Of a stretch of 64,000 nucleotides of DNA, positions 1 through 7,997 are shown one piece after another. The DNA comes from Bacteroidota bacterium (GTDB lineage Bacteria; Bacteroidota; Rhodothermia; Rhodothermales; JANQRZ01), in contig JBCDKT010000009.1 of the NCBI GenBank assembly GCA_038746285.1, forward strand, positions 1 to 64,000, given 5' to 3'. Both the position numbers and the translations under genes were made by a program. Under the pieces are notes generated by a model, which saw nothing but the letters and a program-made list of their open reading frames with translations, had not been told where the DNA came from and ran no database searches. Every line of letters starts with the position of its first letter. The first letter of the stretch is position 1.

Positions 1-106
1 CCCACTCCTCCCACTCCTCCCACTCCTCCCACTCCTCCCACTCCTCCCACTCCTCCCACTCCTCCCACTCCTCCCACTCCTCCCACTCCTCCCACTCCTC
101 CCACTC
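1..106. repeat. 9-bp tandem repeat CCCACTCCT, about 11.8 copies
   Basis: The unit CCCACTCCT is repeated without interruption from the window edge to within three bases of the stop codon of the DinB-like gene. Read along that gene (minus strand) it is a purine-rich GGAGTGGGA tract directly after the stop. The same unit occurs at 39232-39284, there as a pyrimidine-rich tract ahead of the cyclic glucan synthase. There are no spacers, so it is not a CRISPR. The array may continue beyond the window. Confidence 0.95.
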
Positions 107-108
107 CG

Positions 109-639
109 TCAGCCCGGCAGGTATCGCTCGCGGAGAATCCGGGCGTGGTGCTGCTCGTGCCCGGCGGTCATCCACGCCAGGGCGCGGACCGTCACCGGGT
201 ACCCACTGGCCGTGCCGGCGCGGCGGAGCGCGGGGGCGTCGAGGCCCGCGAACAGTTTCAGGGTGGCCTTCCGCACATCGGCGAACTCCTCGGCGAGGTC
301 GGCGAGGGAGCGGCGGTCGAACCCGGCGGCCTCGACGTACCCGTTCTGCTCGAAGCCCGGCAGGGGCGTCGGGTCGGCCCGTGCGATGCGGAGCGCCCGG
401 TAGGCGAAGACGCGCTCGGTGTCGGCTACGTGCCCGACGACCTCCTTGACGCTCCACTTGCCCGGCGCATAGCGGTACCCCCCGCGGGCCTCGCCGAAGG
501 CGCGAAGCAGGTCCAGGAATTCAGCTCCCTGGGTCTCGAGCATGCGTAGCAGGTCTCCGTTGGGGACGGCTTCGAGGTAGGGCCCGTAGTACAGGGCGTA
601 TTCACCGGACTCGGGGCGCGGAATGACGAGGTGCGACAT
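109..639 (-). CDS. DinB superfamily protein (DinB_2/DUF664-like)
   Basis: The 176-residue protein has the four-helix-bundle pattern of DinB-like metal-dependent proteins. The segment WSVKEVVGHVADTERVFAYR (about residues 62-81) carries the first metal-ligand histidine, and HEQHHARIL near the C-terminus (about 161-169) supplies the remaining ones. Family members include bacillithiol or mycothiol transferases and many proteins of unknown role, so the substrate cannot be assigned. No signal peptide is visible, so it is probably cytosolic. It stands alone on the minus strand. The start is the ATG whose product aligns well at the N-terminus. Fold assignment is confident; function is not known. Confidence 0.85.
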   Translation of the reverse strand: MSHLVIPRPESGEYALYYGPYLEAVPNGDLLRMLETQGAEFLDLLRAFGEARGGYRYAPGKWSVKEVVGHVADTERVFAYRALRIARADPTPLPGFEQNGYVEAAGFDRRSLADLAEEFADVRKATLKLFAGLDAPALRRAGTASGYPVTVRALAWMTAGHEQHHARILRERYLPG

Positions 640-731
640 GGCGGAAGGGAGAGTAAGGGCGCAGCGCTAAGGTACTGCGGAGCGGGCTACGGGCAGCGGC
701 CTGTTTATCGTCACTCAAGAGCAGAAAAAAA

Positions 732-763
732 TTTGAGTGCTACTGGTTACTTTCTTAGATTCG
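732..763 (+). promoter_or_regulatory. Bacteroidota-type promoter for the HTH-WCX gene
   Basis: TTTG at 732-735 is followed after 20 bases by TAGATTCG at 756-763, close to the TTTG/TAnnTTTG consensus of Bacteroidota sigma-A promoters. It lies in an AT-rich patch, unusual for this window, and would give a leader of roughly 120 bases before the ATG at 894. The rest of the 640-893 gap shows nothing else recognisable. Confidence 0.5.
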
Positions 764-893
764 ACGCGCTAGGACGTGTAGCCGTCACTCTGGACCAGCC
801 TGCACGGTCCAGACCCTCCCTCGGCCTAAGGGTTCTGCACCTCTCTGTCTCTGTTCACCTGACCCGGCCTCGAAGCCCCTCTCTTCCCACCTG

Positions 894-1481
894 ATGCCTC
901 CTGCTCCCCGCCCTTCGAGCGATAGCTACTCCGCCTCGGGGCGCGTTCACCGTCTGATCGAGTGGCTCCGCTCGGGCGAGCGCCTGACGACGACGCTGGC
1001 GGCCGAGGCCCTCGCCGTCTCCCGCCGCACCGTCGCCCGCGACCTCGCCTACCTGCGCGACGTGCTAGGCCTGCGCGTGGAGTACGACCCGGCGAAGCGC
1101 TCGTACGTGCTGGCCGACGGCCACGCAGCCCTCCCGTTCCTGCCGCACGCCTCCATCATTCCCGCCCTCGTGCGCGCGCTCCCGCCCGGCGTCCGCTCCG
1201 ACGACAACGCCGAGTACCCAACCGTGCACCTGCGCTTCTCCGCTCGCGCGGTTGGCATCTACACCGACCGCGGCGGGACCCTGCGCTCCGGCACCCTCAA
1301 CCCCGACGGCACCCTCGACCTGTACCTCTCGACGCCCAACATCCACGAGCTCGTCAACTGGGTCCTCTCCTGCGGCAGCGAGGTAGAGATCGTCGAGCCC
1401 CGGACGCTGCGGGGCCGCGTCCGCATGGAGATCCAACGAATGATGGAGATCTACGGCGCGGGCGAGACCTCGGCGACTTGA
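894..1481 (+). CDS. HTH transcriptional regulator with C-terminal WCX-like domain, no WYL core
   Basis: The 195-residue protein begins with a DeoR/YafY-type winged helix (about residues 17-70, including AEALAVSRRTVARDLAYLRD). The C-terminal part (about 108-190) resembles the WCX extension that follows WYL domains: a beta-rich stretch, then LSTPNIHELVNWVLSCGSEVEIVEP and a helix RMEIQRMMEIY. The usual WYL ligand-binding core of about 80 residues between them is missing, since typical relatives are around 300-330 residues. It probably binds DNA in the cytosol; its target is unknown. A promoter-like pair lies at 732-763, and tRNA-Gly follows only 38 bases after the stop. Confidence 0.75.
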   Translation: MPPAPRPSSDSYSASGRVHRLIEWLRSGERLTTTLAAEALAVSRRTVARDLAYLRDVLGLRVEYDPAKRSYVLADGHAALPFLPHASIIPALVRALPPGVRSDDNAEYPTVHLRFSARAVGIYTDRGGTLRSGTLNPDGTLDLYLSTPNIHELVNWVLSCGSEVEIVEPRTLRGRVRMEIQRMMEIYGAGETSAT

Positions 1482-1509
1482 CAGCGCGCAGGGCGGACGC
1501 GTAGCTTGG
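1478..1509 (+). promoter_or_regulatory. Promoter of tRNA-Gly
   Basis: TTG at 1478-1480, overlapping the end of the regulator gene, is followed after 21 bases by TAGCTTGG at 1502-1509. The tRNA begins 10 bases further on. The same TTG-N21-TAnnTT(T)G arrangement with the same spacing precedes tRNA-Gln in this window, which makes chance less likely. Confidence 0.6.
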
Positions 1510-1519
1510 GGGTCCGCAA

Positions 1520-1595
1520 GCGGAACTAGCTCAGCTGGTAGAGCGCAACCTTGCCAAGGTTGAGGTCGCGGGTTCGAGTCCCGTGTTCCGCTCCA
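1520..1595 (+). tRNA. tRNA-Gly(GCC), CCA encoded
   Basis: The sequence folds as a full cloverleaf. The acceptor stem pairs GCGGAAC (1520-1526) with GTTCCGC (1585-1591). The D-arm is GCTC/GAGC. The anticodon loop TTGCCAA gives anticodon GCC, and the T-arm contains GGTTCGAGTCC. The discriminator is T1592 and the CCA end (1593-1595) is encoded. A terminator follows at 1608-1641. Confidence 0.97.
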
Positions 1596-1607
1596 CTTGC
1601 CGCCACG

Positions 1608-1641
1608 GCCCGATTCGTTATTTCTCGAGTCGGGCTTTTTT
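1608..1641 (+). terminator. Rho-independent terminator after tRNA-Gly
   Basis: GCCCGATTC (1608-1616) pairs with GAGTCGGGC (1627-1635) through one T-G wobble, and a run of six T follows. It starts 13 bases after the tRNA CCA end. Confidence 0.88.
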
Positions 1642-1672
1642 GCGGCATGCCGGCAGCGCGGACACCGGTTAT

Positions 1673-1737
1673 ATTGCATGGCTGCAGTACATACCAGAGG
1701 CCGGCCCGCGGGGAAAAGGACCGGCCTCTGATGCAAT
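1673..1737 (+). ncRNA. Candidate structured RNA or extended hairpin
   Basis: Two stems are nested. The inner one is a perfect 10-bp pairing, CAGAGGCCGG (1695-1704) with CCGGCCTCTG (1721-1730). Directly outside it ATGCAAT (1731-1737) pairs with ATTGCAT (1673-1679), leaving a 15-base bulge on the 5' side only. The stretch from 1642 to 1931 has no convincing reading frame, and a smaller hairpin (GGTGC...GCACC) lies just downstream. It does not match a tRNA, tmRNA or SRP pattern that I can recognise. It could equally be a DNA-level palindrome. Transcription direction is unknown. Confidence 0.3.
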
Positions 1738-1897
1738 CGAGCAGGAGAGGTGCAGCGGAAGCACCGAAGAGGGGGACCAGCGGGGGCTAGCCAGGACTCC
1801 TGCGCTGAGGTGCACATCAAACATACACGTCACGCGTTGCGACCGTCTAGCGGTGGGAGTACGCGTTCGCGTCCCGGGGATTCCCCGAACACCCCCT

Positions 1898-1918
1898 CCC
1901 TGGCAGCCCCTGCCAGGG
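1898..1918. terminator. Perfect 9-bp hairpin at the 3' end of the lipoprotein gene
   Basis: CCCTGGCAG (1898-1906) and CTGCCAGGG (1910-1918) are perfect inverted copies with a three-base loop. The hairpin lies 13 bases beyond the stop codon of the minus-strand lipoprotein gene and may terminate it, but there is no T-tract on that strand. Confidence 0.4.
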
Positions 1919-1931
1919 GTGGGACCTCCCG

Positions 1932-2735
1932 CTACCGCGCGATGGGCTGCACCCGCACCCGGTCCAGCACGACCTCGGACAGCAGCCTCAGCGAGTCCGC
2001 CTCCCACATCCGCCCGAGGGCTTCGAGCGGCGGTGCCAGCGGATCGGCGGTGTAGTTCTCGTAGTCCGCGAAACGGGCACCGCCTGCGGCGCGAGCGTTG
2101 ACGGCCCGGCGGAAGCGCGCCCCGCCGCCGTTGACTTCGTAGGAGTAGGCGAGGTAGTCGACGGTACTCTGCTCGCGGTGGACCCAGTAGAGGAAGCGGT
2201 CCTGGTAGTCGCGCCCGCCGCCCTCAGGCCGGAAGGTCACCTCGACGAGGTCGTACACCTCGCCGCCGAGCGAGTCGGAGCCGAGGTGACGGGGCTGCAC
2301 GGCGTCGTCGGCGAGGCCGTGCGGGATCAGGGCGAAGTAGACCACGGAGTTGACGGCTTCCTCGACTGCCAGCGCCTCGGCCTCGCTGAGCGCCACCGGC
2401 GTTCCGTCCACCGTGCGGCGGACGCCGCCGTTGTCGAGCACATCGCGGAGGGTCCTCCCGTCTTCGTCCCAGGTCCGGGCATACGCGAAGCGACCCCTGC
2501 TGCGCTCGGCGCGGAACGCGCGGCCCCGGAAGTCGAACGTGACGACCGACGCGTCGAGCAGGTCGGACCCGTGGGCGGCCCGTGTCCGCCCGATCACAGC
2601 CACGGCTACCGAGTCCGGCTCGGGGACAGCGTCAGGCGGAGCGGGCTGCACCGACGGACCGGCAGGGTCCGGCTCGGTGCAGCCCGCAACGAGCGCTGCG
2701 GCAAGGAGCGCAGCAGCAGCGAAGCATCGGGGCAT
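1932..2735 (-). CDS. Lipoprotein of unknown function (DUF6503-like)
   Basis: The 267-residue protein opens with a lipoprotein signal peptide, MPRCFAAAALLAAALVAGC, in which Cys19 is the likely lipidated residue. It should be anchored on the periplasmic side of a membrane. The mature part looks beta-rich and ends with LLSEVVLDRVRVQPIAR. It resembles Bacteroidota proteins grouped as DUF6503, whose role is unknown; that match is from memory of the pattern. Its ATG overlaps the stop of the DUF2911 gene by one base (TGATG), so the two are probably co-translated. Confidence 0.75.
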   Translation of the reverse strand: MPRCFAAAALLAAALVAGCTEPDPAGPSVQPAPPDAVPEPDSVAVAVIGRTRAAHGSDLLDASVVTFDFRGRAFRAERSRGRFAYARTWDEDGRTLRDVLDNGGVRRTVDGTPVALSEAEALAVEEAVNSVVYFALIPHGLADDAVQPRHLGSDSLGGEVYDLVEVTFRPEGGGRDYQDRFLYWVHREQSTVDYLAYSYEVNGGGARFRRAVNARAAGGARFADYENYTADPLAPPLEALGRMWEADSLRLLSEVVLDRVRVQPIAR

Positions 2736-3274
2736 CACGAGCCGGTCGAGATCGTGATCGGCACCTCGACCTCGTCCCAGTGCAGCACGAGCATGCCCTT
2801 GCCGGCTTCGACCATGTCGAAGGCGAAGGTCATCAGTTCGTCCATGTCGCCCATGCGCGGCTCCACCATCACGCGGAGCACGTCGCTGTCGGCGCTGTAG
2901 TCGTAGGCCCCCCACTGCTCGGCGACGCTGTTGAAGATCACGGTCCACTCATCCTCGCTGGGAATCGTGAACAGACCGTAGGTACCGGCTGCGAGGGACT
3001 GGCCCTCGACCATCACGTCGTCTGAGAAGGTGATCGTCGTGGCTTCGTTAGCACCGGTGCGCCACACGGCACCGTAGGGCTCTAGCTCGCCGAAGACGAC
3101 GCGGCCGCGCACGCTCGGACGACCATAGGAGATCATCACGTCGGTCGTGCCGATGGTCTGGCCGATCATGGCGTTGGGACTGGTGCGGGCTTCGTCGTTG
3201 CCGCGCTCCTGCGCGGAGGCGGGGACGGCGAGGACGAGGGCGGCCCCGAGAAGGAGGACAAGGCGGAGAGGCAT
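2735..3274 (-). CDS. Secreted DUF2911 domain protein
   Basis: This 179-residue protein has a cleavable signal peptide (MPLRLVLLLGAALVLAVPASA) followed by a DUF2911 domain. Characteristic pieces are VMISYGRPSVRGRVVFG, AVWRTGANEATTITFS and LAAGTYGLFTIPS. The family is common in Bacteroidota, periplasmic or extracellular, and of unknown function. The gene is first in a two-gene unit and overlaps the DUF6503-like lipoprotein gene by one base. The start codon is set by the signal peptide; the longer frame upstream is high-GC read-through. Confidence 0.9.
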   Translation of the reverse strand: MPLRLVLLLGAALVLAVPASAQERGNDEARTSPNAMIGQTIGTTDVMISYGRPSVRGRVVFGELEPYGAVWRTGANEATTITFSDDVMVEGQSLAAGTYGLFTIPSEDEWTVIFNSVAEQWGAYDYSADSDVLRVMVEPRMGDMDELMTFAFDMVEAGKGMLVLHWDEVEVPITISTGS

Positions 3275-3378
3275 GGCTGCTTGGCGGTTGGACAGAAAGG
3301 GATGGCGGACCGAAGGTAGCACGGGTCCAACGGCACCAACGCTCACGCGGAGATCACGTTTCCCCAGAGCCCCGAGCG

Positions 3379-3867
3379 TCACGCCGAGCGCGTCAGGTCG
3401 AGGGTGACCGTCGTGAAGAGGTCCTCGGCCCCTTCGCGCGCCCAGAAGGCCCGGCCCCGCACGTTCCGGCTGAGGACGCCCGCCCGCAGCTGCGTCACGC
3501 CCTGGCTCCGCGCCCAGTCGCGCACGGCACCGAGCAACTGCGCGCCGATGCCCGCGCTTCGCTGGTCCGGCCGCACGATGAGTTCGGTGACATAGACCTC
3601 CCGCTCCTGCTCGTAGACCGGCGCGGGCCAGAACGGGTGCGCCGTCACGAGGCCGACCACCTCGCCCCCGCGCTCGGCGACGAAGACCCGGTGCTCCTCG
3701 CTCCCGACCCACACGCGGACGTCGTTCCGCCAGCGCTCGCGGGCGGTGTCGCTCGGCCGGTGGCGGGCGTCGAGGGCGCTGTGCTCGTCCTGAAGCTGCG
3801 CCCAGAGCCGGACGGCAGCGTCCACGTCCTCGGCCTGGGCGCGGCGGATCGTTACGCTCTCGCTCAT
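3379..3867 (-). CDS. GNAT family N-acetyltransferase
   Basis: The 162-residue protein shows the GNAT fold. It has an N-terminal beta-alpha unit (VTIRRAQAEDVDAAVRLWAQL), strand 4 ending in YVTELIVRPDQRSAGIGAQLL with the acetyl-CoA binding R/Q-x-x-G-x-G/A loop (about residues 98-107), and a C-terminal LSRNVRGRAFWAREGAE motif. The acceptor substrate cannot be told. Its ATG overlaps the asd stop in an ATGA arrangement (4 bases), so translation is probably coupled to asd. A role in amino-acid metabolism is possible but not shown. Confidence 0.88.
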   Translation of the reverse strand: MSESVTIRRAQAEDVDAAVRLWAQLQDEHSALDARHRPSDTARERWRNDVRVWVGSEEHRVFVAERGGEVVGLVTAHPFWPAPVYEQEREVYVTELIVRPDQRSAGIGAQLLGAVRDWARSQGVTQLRAGVLSRNVRGRAFWAREGAEDLFTTVTLDLTRSA

Positions 3868-4949
3868 GCGGCGGCGACGGCACGCGAGTCCGCCGTGCGG
3901 CTCGTGAGGCGGCCCTGCGCCTGCAGCAGTTCGGCGTTGAGGATGGCCCCGCCGGCCGCGCCCCGGATCGTGTTGTGCGAGAGCACGACGAACTTGACGT
4001 CGAACAGCGCGCAGGCGCGGACGCGTCCGACCGAGACCTGCATCCCGCCCCCGGCCTCGGCGTGGCGGCGCGGCTGCGGGAAGCGCTCGTCCTCGAACAC
4101 GCGGACCGGCTGCGCCGGGGCGGTCGGGAGGTTCATCTCGGCCAGCGGAGACCGGAACGACGACAGGGCCTCGGCGACCTCGGCGGGCGAGGCCGGCGTG
4201 CCGAGCTTGACCGAGACGCACTCGAGGTGCCCGTCGAGCACCGGGACGCGGGTGCACTGCGCCGAGACCGTCACCTCGTAGGGCCGAACTCCGCCGTCGT
4301 CGAGCGTGCCGAGGAGCTTGCGCGGCTCGTGGACGAGCTTCTCCTCCTCCCCGCCGATGAACGGGACGACGTTGCCGAGCGCGTCGAGCGACGAGACGCC
4401 GGGATAGCCCGCGCCCGAGAGCGCCTGCATCGTGACCACATGGAGGGCCTCGACGCCGAACGCGTCGGCGAGCGGGCGGAGCGCCATCACGAGGCCGACG
4501 ACCGAGCAGTTCGGATTCGTCACGATCCAGCCGGGCGTCATCTGCCGGTCGATGAGCGCCGTGTGCTCGGGGTTGACCTCGGGGATGAGGAGCGGCACGT
4601 CCGGGTCCATCCGGTGCGTGCGGGCATTCGAGATGACGGGCAGCCCGGCTTCGGCGAAGCGTTTTTCCAGCACGTCGGCCGCCGCAGCGTCGAGGCCCGA
4701 GAAGACGAAGTCGCAGTCGGCGAGGGACGGGTCCCGGAGCGCACCAGGCGCGGCGAGGACCACCTCGCGCTCGGCGAGGGCAGCGGGCATCTCGCGGCTC
4801 CCGATCCAGTTAGCGGCCTCGCGGTAGGGCTTGCCCGCCGAGCGCTCCGACGCCGCGAGGGCTGCGATCTCGAACTGGGGGTGTCCGTCGAGGAGTTCGA
4901 CGAACTTCTGGCCGACCGCGCCGGTCGCGCCGAGGATTCCGACTTTCAT
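3864..4949 (-). CDS. asd: Aspartate-semialdehyde dehydrogenase
   Basis: The enzyme reduces aspartyl phosphate to aspartate semialdehyde, the branch point to lysine/diaminopimelate, threonine and methionine. The 361-residue product begins with an NADP-binding motif GILGATGAVGQKFVELL. The nucleophile Cys148 sits in TNPNCSVVG. QCTRVPVLDGHLECVSV carries substrate-binding Arg and catalytic His, and the C-terminus has SHNTIRGAAGGAILNAELL. The ATG is preceded on its strand by CCAATCACCCATTCAGC, a word repeated before the CNNM gene at 63091. It is transcribed divergently from folD and runs into the GNAT gene by a 4-base overlap. Confidence 0.96.
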   Translation of the reverse strand: MKVGILGATGAVGQKFVELLDGHPQFEIAALAASERSAGKPYREAANWIGSREMPAALAEREVVLAAPGALRDPSLADCDFVFSGLDAAAADVLEKRFAEAGLPVISNARTHRMDPDVPLLIPEVNPEHTALIDRQMTPGWIVTNPNCSVVGLVMALRPLADAFGVEALHVVTMQALSGAGYPGVSSLDALGNVVPFIGGEEEKLVHEPRKLLGTLDDGGVRPYEVTVSAQCTRVPVLDGHLECVSVKLGTPASPAEVAEALSSFRSPLAEMNLPTAPAQPVRVFEDERFPQPRRHAEAGGGMQVSVGRVRACALFDVKFVVLSHNTIRGAAGGAILNAELLQAQGRLTSRTADSRAVAAA

Positions 4950-5037
4950 TGGGTGATTCGCTGAATGGGTGATTGGCTGATTGCTGCGATACCGAAACGC
5001 TGCAACCGACAGTCTGTTCAGCCACACCGTTCGGGAG

Positions 5038-5076
5038 TAGTTTCCCACCGTCCACCGTCCCACCGTCCACCGAACC
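5038..5076 (+). promoter_or_regulatory. Candidate -7 element and CCACCGTC repeat leader of folD
   Basis: TAGTTTCC at 5038-5045 resembles the TAnnTTTG -7 element, but no clear TTG lies at the right distance. It runs directly into three tandem copies of CCACCGTC-like units that fill the space up to the folD ATG. No Shine-Dalgarno sequence is present. The arrangement (-7, then pyrimidine-rich short repeat, then start codon) recurs before pgl, the glucan synthase and the thymidine phosphorylase. Confidence 0.45.
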
Positions 5077-5976
5077 ATGCCTGCCCACCTGATCGACGGA
5101 AAAGCCATCGCCGCCGACGTCCGCGCCGACGTCCGCGCCGGCGTCGAGGACTGGACGCAAGCCGGGCACGCGCCGCCCGCGCTCCGCGTCGTCCTCGTCG
5201 GCGAGCACCCCGCCTCGGCGTCCTACGTGCGCGCCAAGATCCGCGCCGCCGCCGAAGCCGGGATCGACAGCGAGACGATCCACCTGCCGGCCGACATCCC
5301 CGAGCCGAACCTCCTCGCGCTCATCGGCGAGCTGAACGCCAACCCAGCCGTCGACGGCATCCTCGTCCAGCTCCCCCTCCCCGGCCACATCGACGACCGG
5401 AAGGTCATCCACGCAATCGACCCCGACAAAGACGTGGACGGCTTCCACCCGGAGAACGCCGGACGGCTCGTGATCGGCGAGCCGGGGTTCGTGCCGTGCA
5501 CGCCGGCGGGGATCGTCGAGATGCTCCGCCGGAGCGGGATCGAGACCTCGGGTGCGCACGCGGTCGTTATCGGGCGGAGCAACATCGTCGGCAAGCCGAT
5601 GGCGAACCTGCTCCTCCGGCGCGGCACCGACGCGACGGTCACCGTCTGCCACAGCCGGACCCGGGACCTCGCGGGGATCGCCCGCACGGCCGACATCCTC
5701 GTCGCTGCCATCGGCCGGGCGCACTTCGTGACGGCGGACATGGTCAAGCCCGGCGCGGCGGTCATCGACGTCGGGATCAACCGGGTGGAGGACGCGGCGC
5801 GGGAGCGCGGCTACCGGCTCGTCGGCGACGTGGACTTCGAGGCCGTGCGCGAGACGGCGGGGTGGATCACGCCCGTCCCCGGAGGCGTCGGCCCGATGAC
5901 GATCGCCCTCCTGCTCCAGAACACGCTCGTCGCCGCCCGACGCCGGCACGAGCACGCGGTCGGTGCCGAGGCATGA
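5077..5976 (+). CDS. folD: Bifunctional methylenetetrahydrofolate dehydrogenase/cyclohydrolase
   Basis: FolD interconverts methylene-, methenyl- and formyl-tetrahydrofolate in cytosolic one-carbon metabolism. The 299-residue length is normal for the family. Visible motifs are [11 protein letters not shown] with the catalytic Tyr and Lys, [37 protein letters not shown], the NADP-binding segment [18 protein letters not shown], and [16 protein letters not shown] near the end. It is divergent from asd with a 127-base space between them and has a short repeat leader. Confidence 0.97.
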   Translation: MPAHLIDGKAIAADVRADVRAGVEDWTQAGHAPPALRVVLVGEHPASASYVRAKIRAAAEAGIDSETIHLPADIPEPNLLALIGELNANPAVDGILVQLPLPGHIDDRKVIHAIDPDKDVDGFHPENAGRLVIGEPGFVPCTPAGIVEMLRRSGIETSGAHAVVIGRSNIVGKPMANLLLRRGTDATVTVCHSRTRDLAGIARTADILVAAIGRAHFVTADMVKPGAAVIDVGINRVEDAARERGYRLVGDVDFEAVRETAGWITPVPGGVGPMTIALLLQNTLVAARRRHEHAVGAEA

Positions 5977-6131
5977 ATACGCCGCCAGCCTGTCGGCGAC
6001 GGACGACGGACCGCAGACCGCTGGACTGCACCATCCTCTGCCGTCTTCGGTCCGTGGTCGGCGGTCTCAGCTTCTGCTGCCTCGGTGCGAGACAAGCGCG
6101 CTACCCTGAATCGCTTCCCACAGTCTAGCCC

Positions 6132-7160
6132 ATGCAAGACACCGCCCTCGCCGACTCCCTCGCCGCCGCGGCGGACTCGCTCGCAGCCGACACCGCCGCG
6201 GCCGACACGTCGAACGCGATCAGCCAGATCACGGAGAACATCCAGGAGACCGGGCGGGCGATCCGCGAGGGCCGCTTCGACGAGGTCTACGAGCGCCTCT
6301 CGTCCGCCCTGATCGACTTCGCCCTCAACGGGCTGATCCCGTCGCTGCTCACGCTCCTCCTGTTCTACCTCGTCTACCGGGTGGTGACGGGTCTGCTGGA
6401 GCGCGTGCTGAGTCGGAGCAAGCAGGTCAACCTCGGCGTGCGGCAGCTCCTCCTCAAGTCGTTCCGGCTCGTCTTCATCACGCTCGGCGCGATCGTCGTG
6501 CTCGACATGCTCGGGATGAACGTCGGGGCGCTGATCGCCGGCCTGGGGATCGCGGGCATCGCCCTCGGCTTCGCCGCGCGCGACACGCTCGAGAACTTCA
6601 TCTCCGGCATCACGATCCTCCTCGACCAGCCCTTCCGCGTCGGCGACAACGTCGAGGTCGAGGGGACGTTCGGGTCGGTGCAGGAGATCACGCTGCGCTC
6701 GACGCGCATCCGCACGCTCAACAATGAGGTCGCCGTCCTCCCGAACGCGCACATGATCCAGCAGAAGCTCATCAACCACACGCTCCTGGGCGTCCTCCGG
6801 ATCGTGGTCCCGTTCGGGATCGCGTACAAGGAGTACCCGCAGGAGGCGCGCGAAGTCGTCCTCAAGCTGCCCGAGGACGACGAGCGGCTCCACCCGGACT
6901 ACACCCCGCAGGTCGTCGTGACGAAGATGAACGATTCGAGCGTGGACATGGAGCTGCGGCTGTTCCTGAAGGACCCGAAGCTCGAAGTGCCCGTCCGGTT
7001 CGAGTACATCGAGAAGGTCCGCGAGGCGCTGCGCGAGGCCGACATCGAGGTCCCGTTCCCGCACCTCCAGCTGTTCATCGACGAGGCGCAGGCGTTCCAG
7101 GACGCGCCGTTCATGCAGCCGGGCAACGGCTCCGGCACGAAGCCGCAAGCGGAAGCATGA
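6132..7160 (+). CDS. Small-conductance mechanosensitive channel (MscS family)
   Basis: The 342-residue membrane protein would release solutes under hypo-osmotic shock. After an alanine-rich N-terminal region (residues 1-60) come hydrophobic segments at about 64-90 and 107-132, then the pore helix VGALIAGLGIAGIALGFAARDTLENFISG. The MscS beta domain follows, with DQPFRVGDNVEVEGTFGSVQEITLRSTRIRTLNNEVAVLPN, then an alpha/beta C-terminal domain. It has fewer transmembrane helices than the large MscK types. The next gene starts inside its stop codon (ATGA), so the two are translationally linked. Confidence 0.93.
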   Translation: MQDTALADSLAAAADSLAADTAAADTSNAISQITENIQETGRAIREGRFDEVYERLSSALIDFALNGLIPSLLTLLLFYLVYRVVTGLLERVLSRSKQVNLGVRQLLLKSFRLVFITLGAIVVLDMLGMNVGALIAGLGIAGIALGFAARDTLENFISGITILLDQPFRVGDNVEVEGTFGSVQEITLRSTRIRTLNNEVAVLPNAHMIQQKLINHTLLGVLRIVVPFGIAYKEYPQEAREVVLKLPEDDERLHPDYTPQVVVTKMNDSSVDMELRLFLKDPKLEVPVRFEYIEKVREALREADIEVPFPHLQLFIDEAQAFQDAPFMQPGNGSGTKPQAEA

Positions 7161-7969
7161 GGCGAACGACGAGGTCCGAACGACGAGCGACGAACGGGCT
7201 CGCTGCGGCGCTGTGGCTGCTCTGCCTCGCCCCCGCCACCCTCGCCCCGAGCGCCTTCGGGCAGGTCAACACCGAGAAGCTGCGGATCGCCGAGGACGCC
7301 GAGGGGCTCGGCGCGACCGTCGCGGCCAACGCCCTCTTCCGCACCGGCAACGTCGAGGTGCTCGACCTCGGGCTGCGCGGGCGGCTCGACCTCCGGCGGG
7401 GCAACCTCGCCTCCTTCCTGATCGGCAACGTCACCTTCAGCGAGGCCGAGGACCGGGTGTTCCTCGACGAGAGCTTCGTCCACCTGCGGACCGTGCTCCG
7501 GCTGCCCGGCCTGGAGTGGGTCCGGCCCGAGGCGTTCGTCCAGACCCAGCGCGACGACTCGCAGCTCCTCACGCGGCGCTACCTCGCCGGGGCCGGCCTC
7601 CGGCTGCAACTCTACCAGGACAGCACGGCCGCCGCCTTCTTCGGGACGACGCCGATGGTCGAGTACGAACTCCTCGACCGGGGCGAAGTCCTCGTCGACC
7701 CCGAGACGACCGTCGGGCGCTGGAGCAACTACCTCGTCCTCAAGCTCGAGCTGACCGACCTCGTGACCTTCGCCGGCACGGCCTACGTGCAGCCGCGCTT
7801 CGACCGGTTCCGCGACGTGCGCGTGCTGGGCGAGGCCGGGCTCAACGTGCAGCTCACGCGGGCCCTCGCGCTCCGGGCGACGCTGAACCTGCGCTACGAC
7901 AGCGAGCCGCCGGCCGACCTCGACCGCTTCGACCTCGCCCTGCGCAACGGCCTCGCCGTGACGTTCTGA
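7157..7969 (+). CDS. DUF481 outer-membrane-type protein
   Basis: The 270-residue protein has an N-terminal signal peptide, with a basic start and a hydrophobic core GLAAALWLLCLAPATLA, followed by alternating strands typical of DUF481 beta-barrel-like proteins. It ends on a strand closing with Phe (LRNGLAVTF), as outer-membrane proteins often do. Function is unknown. Its ATG overlaps the mscS stop by 4 bases. The first 14 codons consist of the near-repetitive DNA word CGAACGACGAG, so the basic n-region RRTTRSERRATNG is repeat-encoded. It is convergent with the T9SS gene, leaving 28 bases between stops. Confidence 0.82.
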   Translation: MRRTTRSERRATNGLAAALWLLCLAPATLAPSAFGQVNTEKLRIAEDAEGLGATVAANALFRTGNVEVLDLGLRGRLDLRRGNLASFLIGNVTFSEAEDRVFLDESFVHLRTVLRLPGLEWVRPEAFVQTQRDDSQLLTRRYLAGAGLRLQLYQDSTAAAFFGTTPMVEYELLDRGEVLVDPETTVGRWSNYLVLKLELTDLVTFAGTAYVQPRFDRFRDVRVLGEAGLNVQLTRALALRATLNLRYDSEPPADLDRFDLALRNGLAVTF

Positions 7970-7997
7970 CGCAGCCCGTCACGGCGAGACCACCGTC

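Noticed and set aside
1-106. Possible CRISPR array
   Set aside because: The 9-bp units are directly adjacent with no spacers and no cas genes are in the window.
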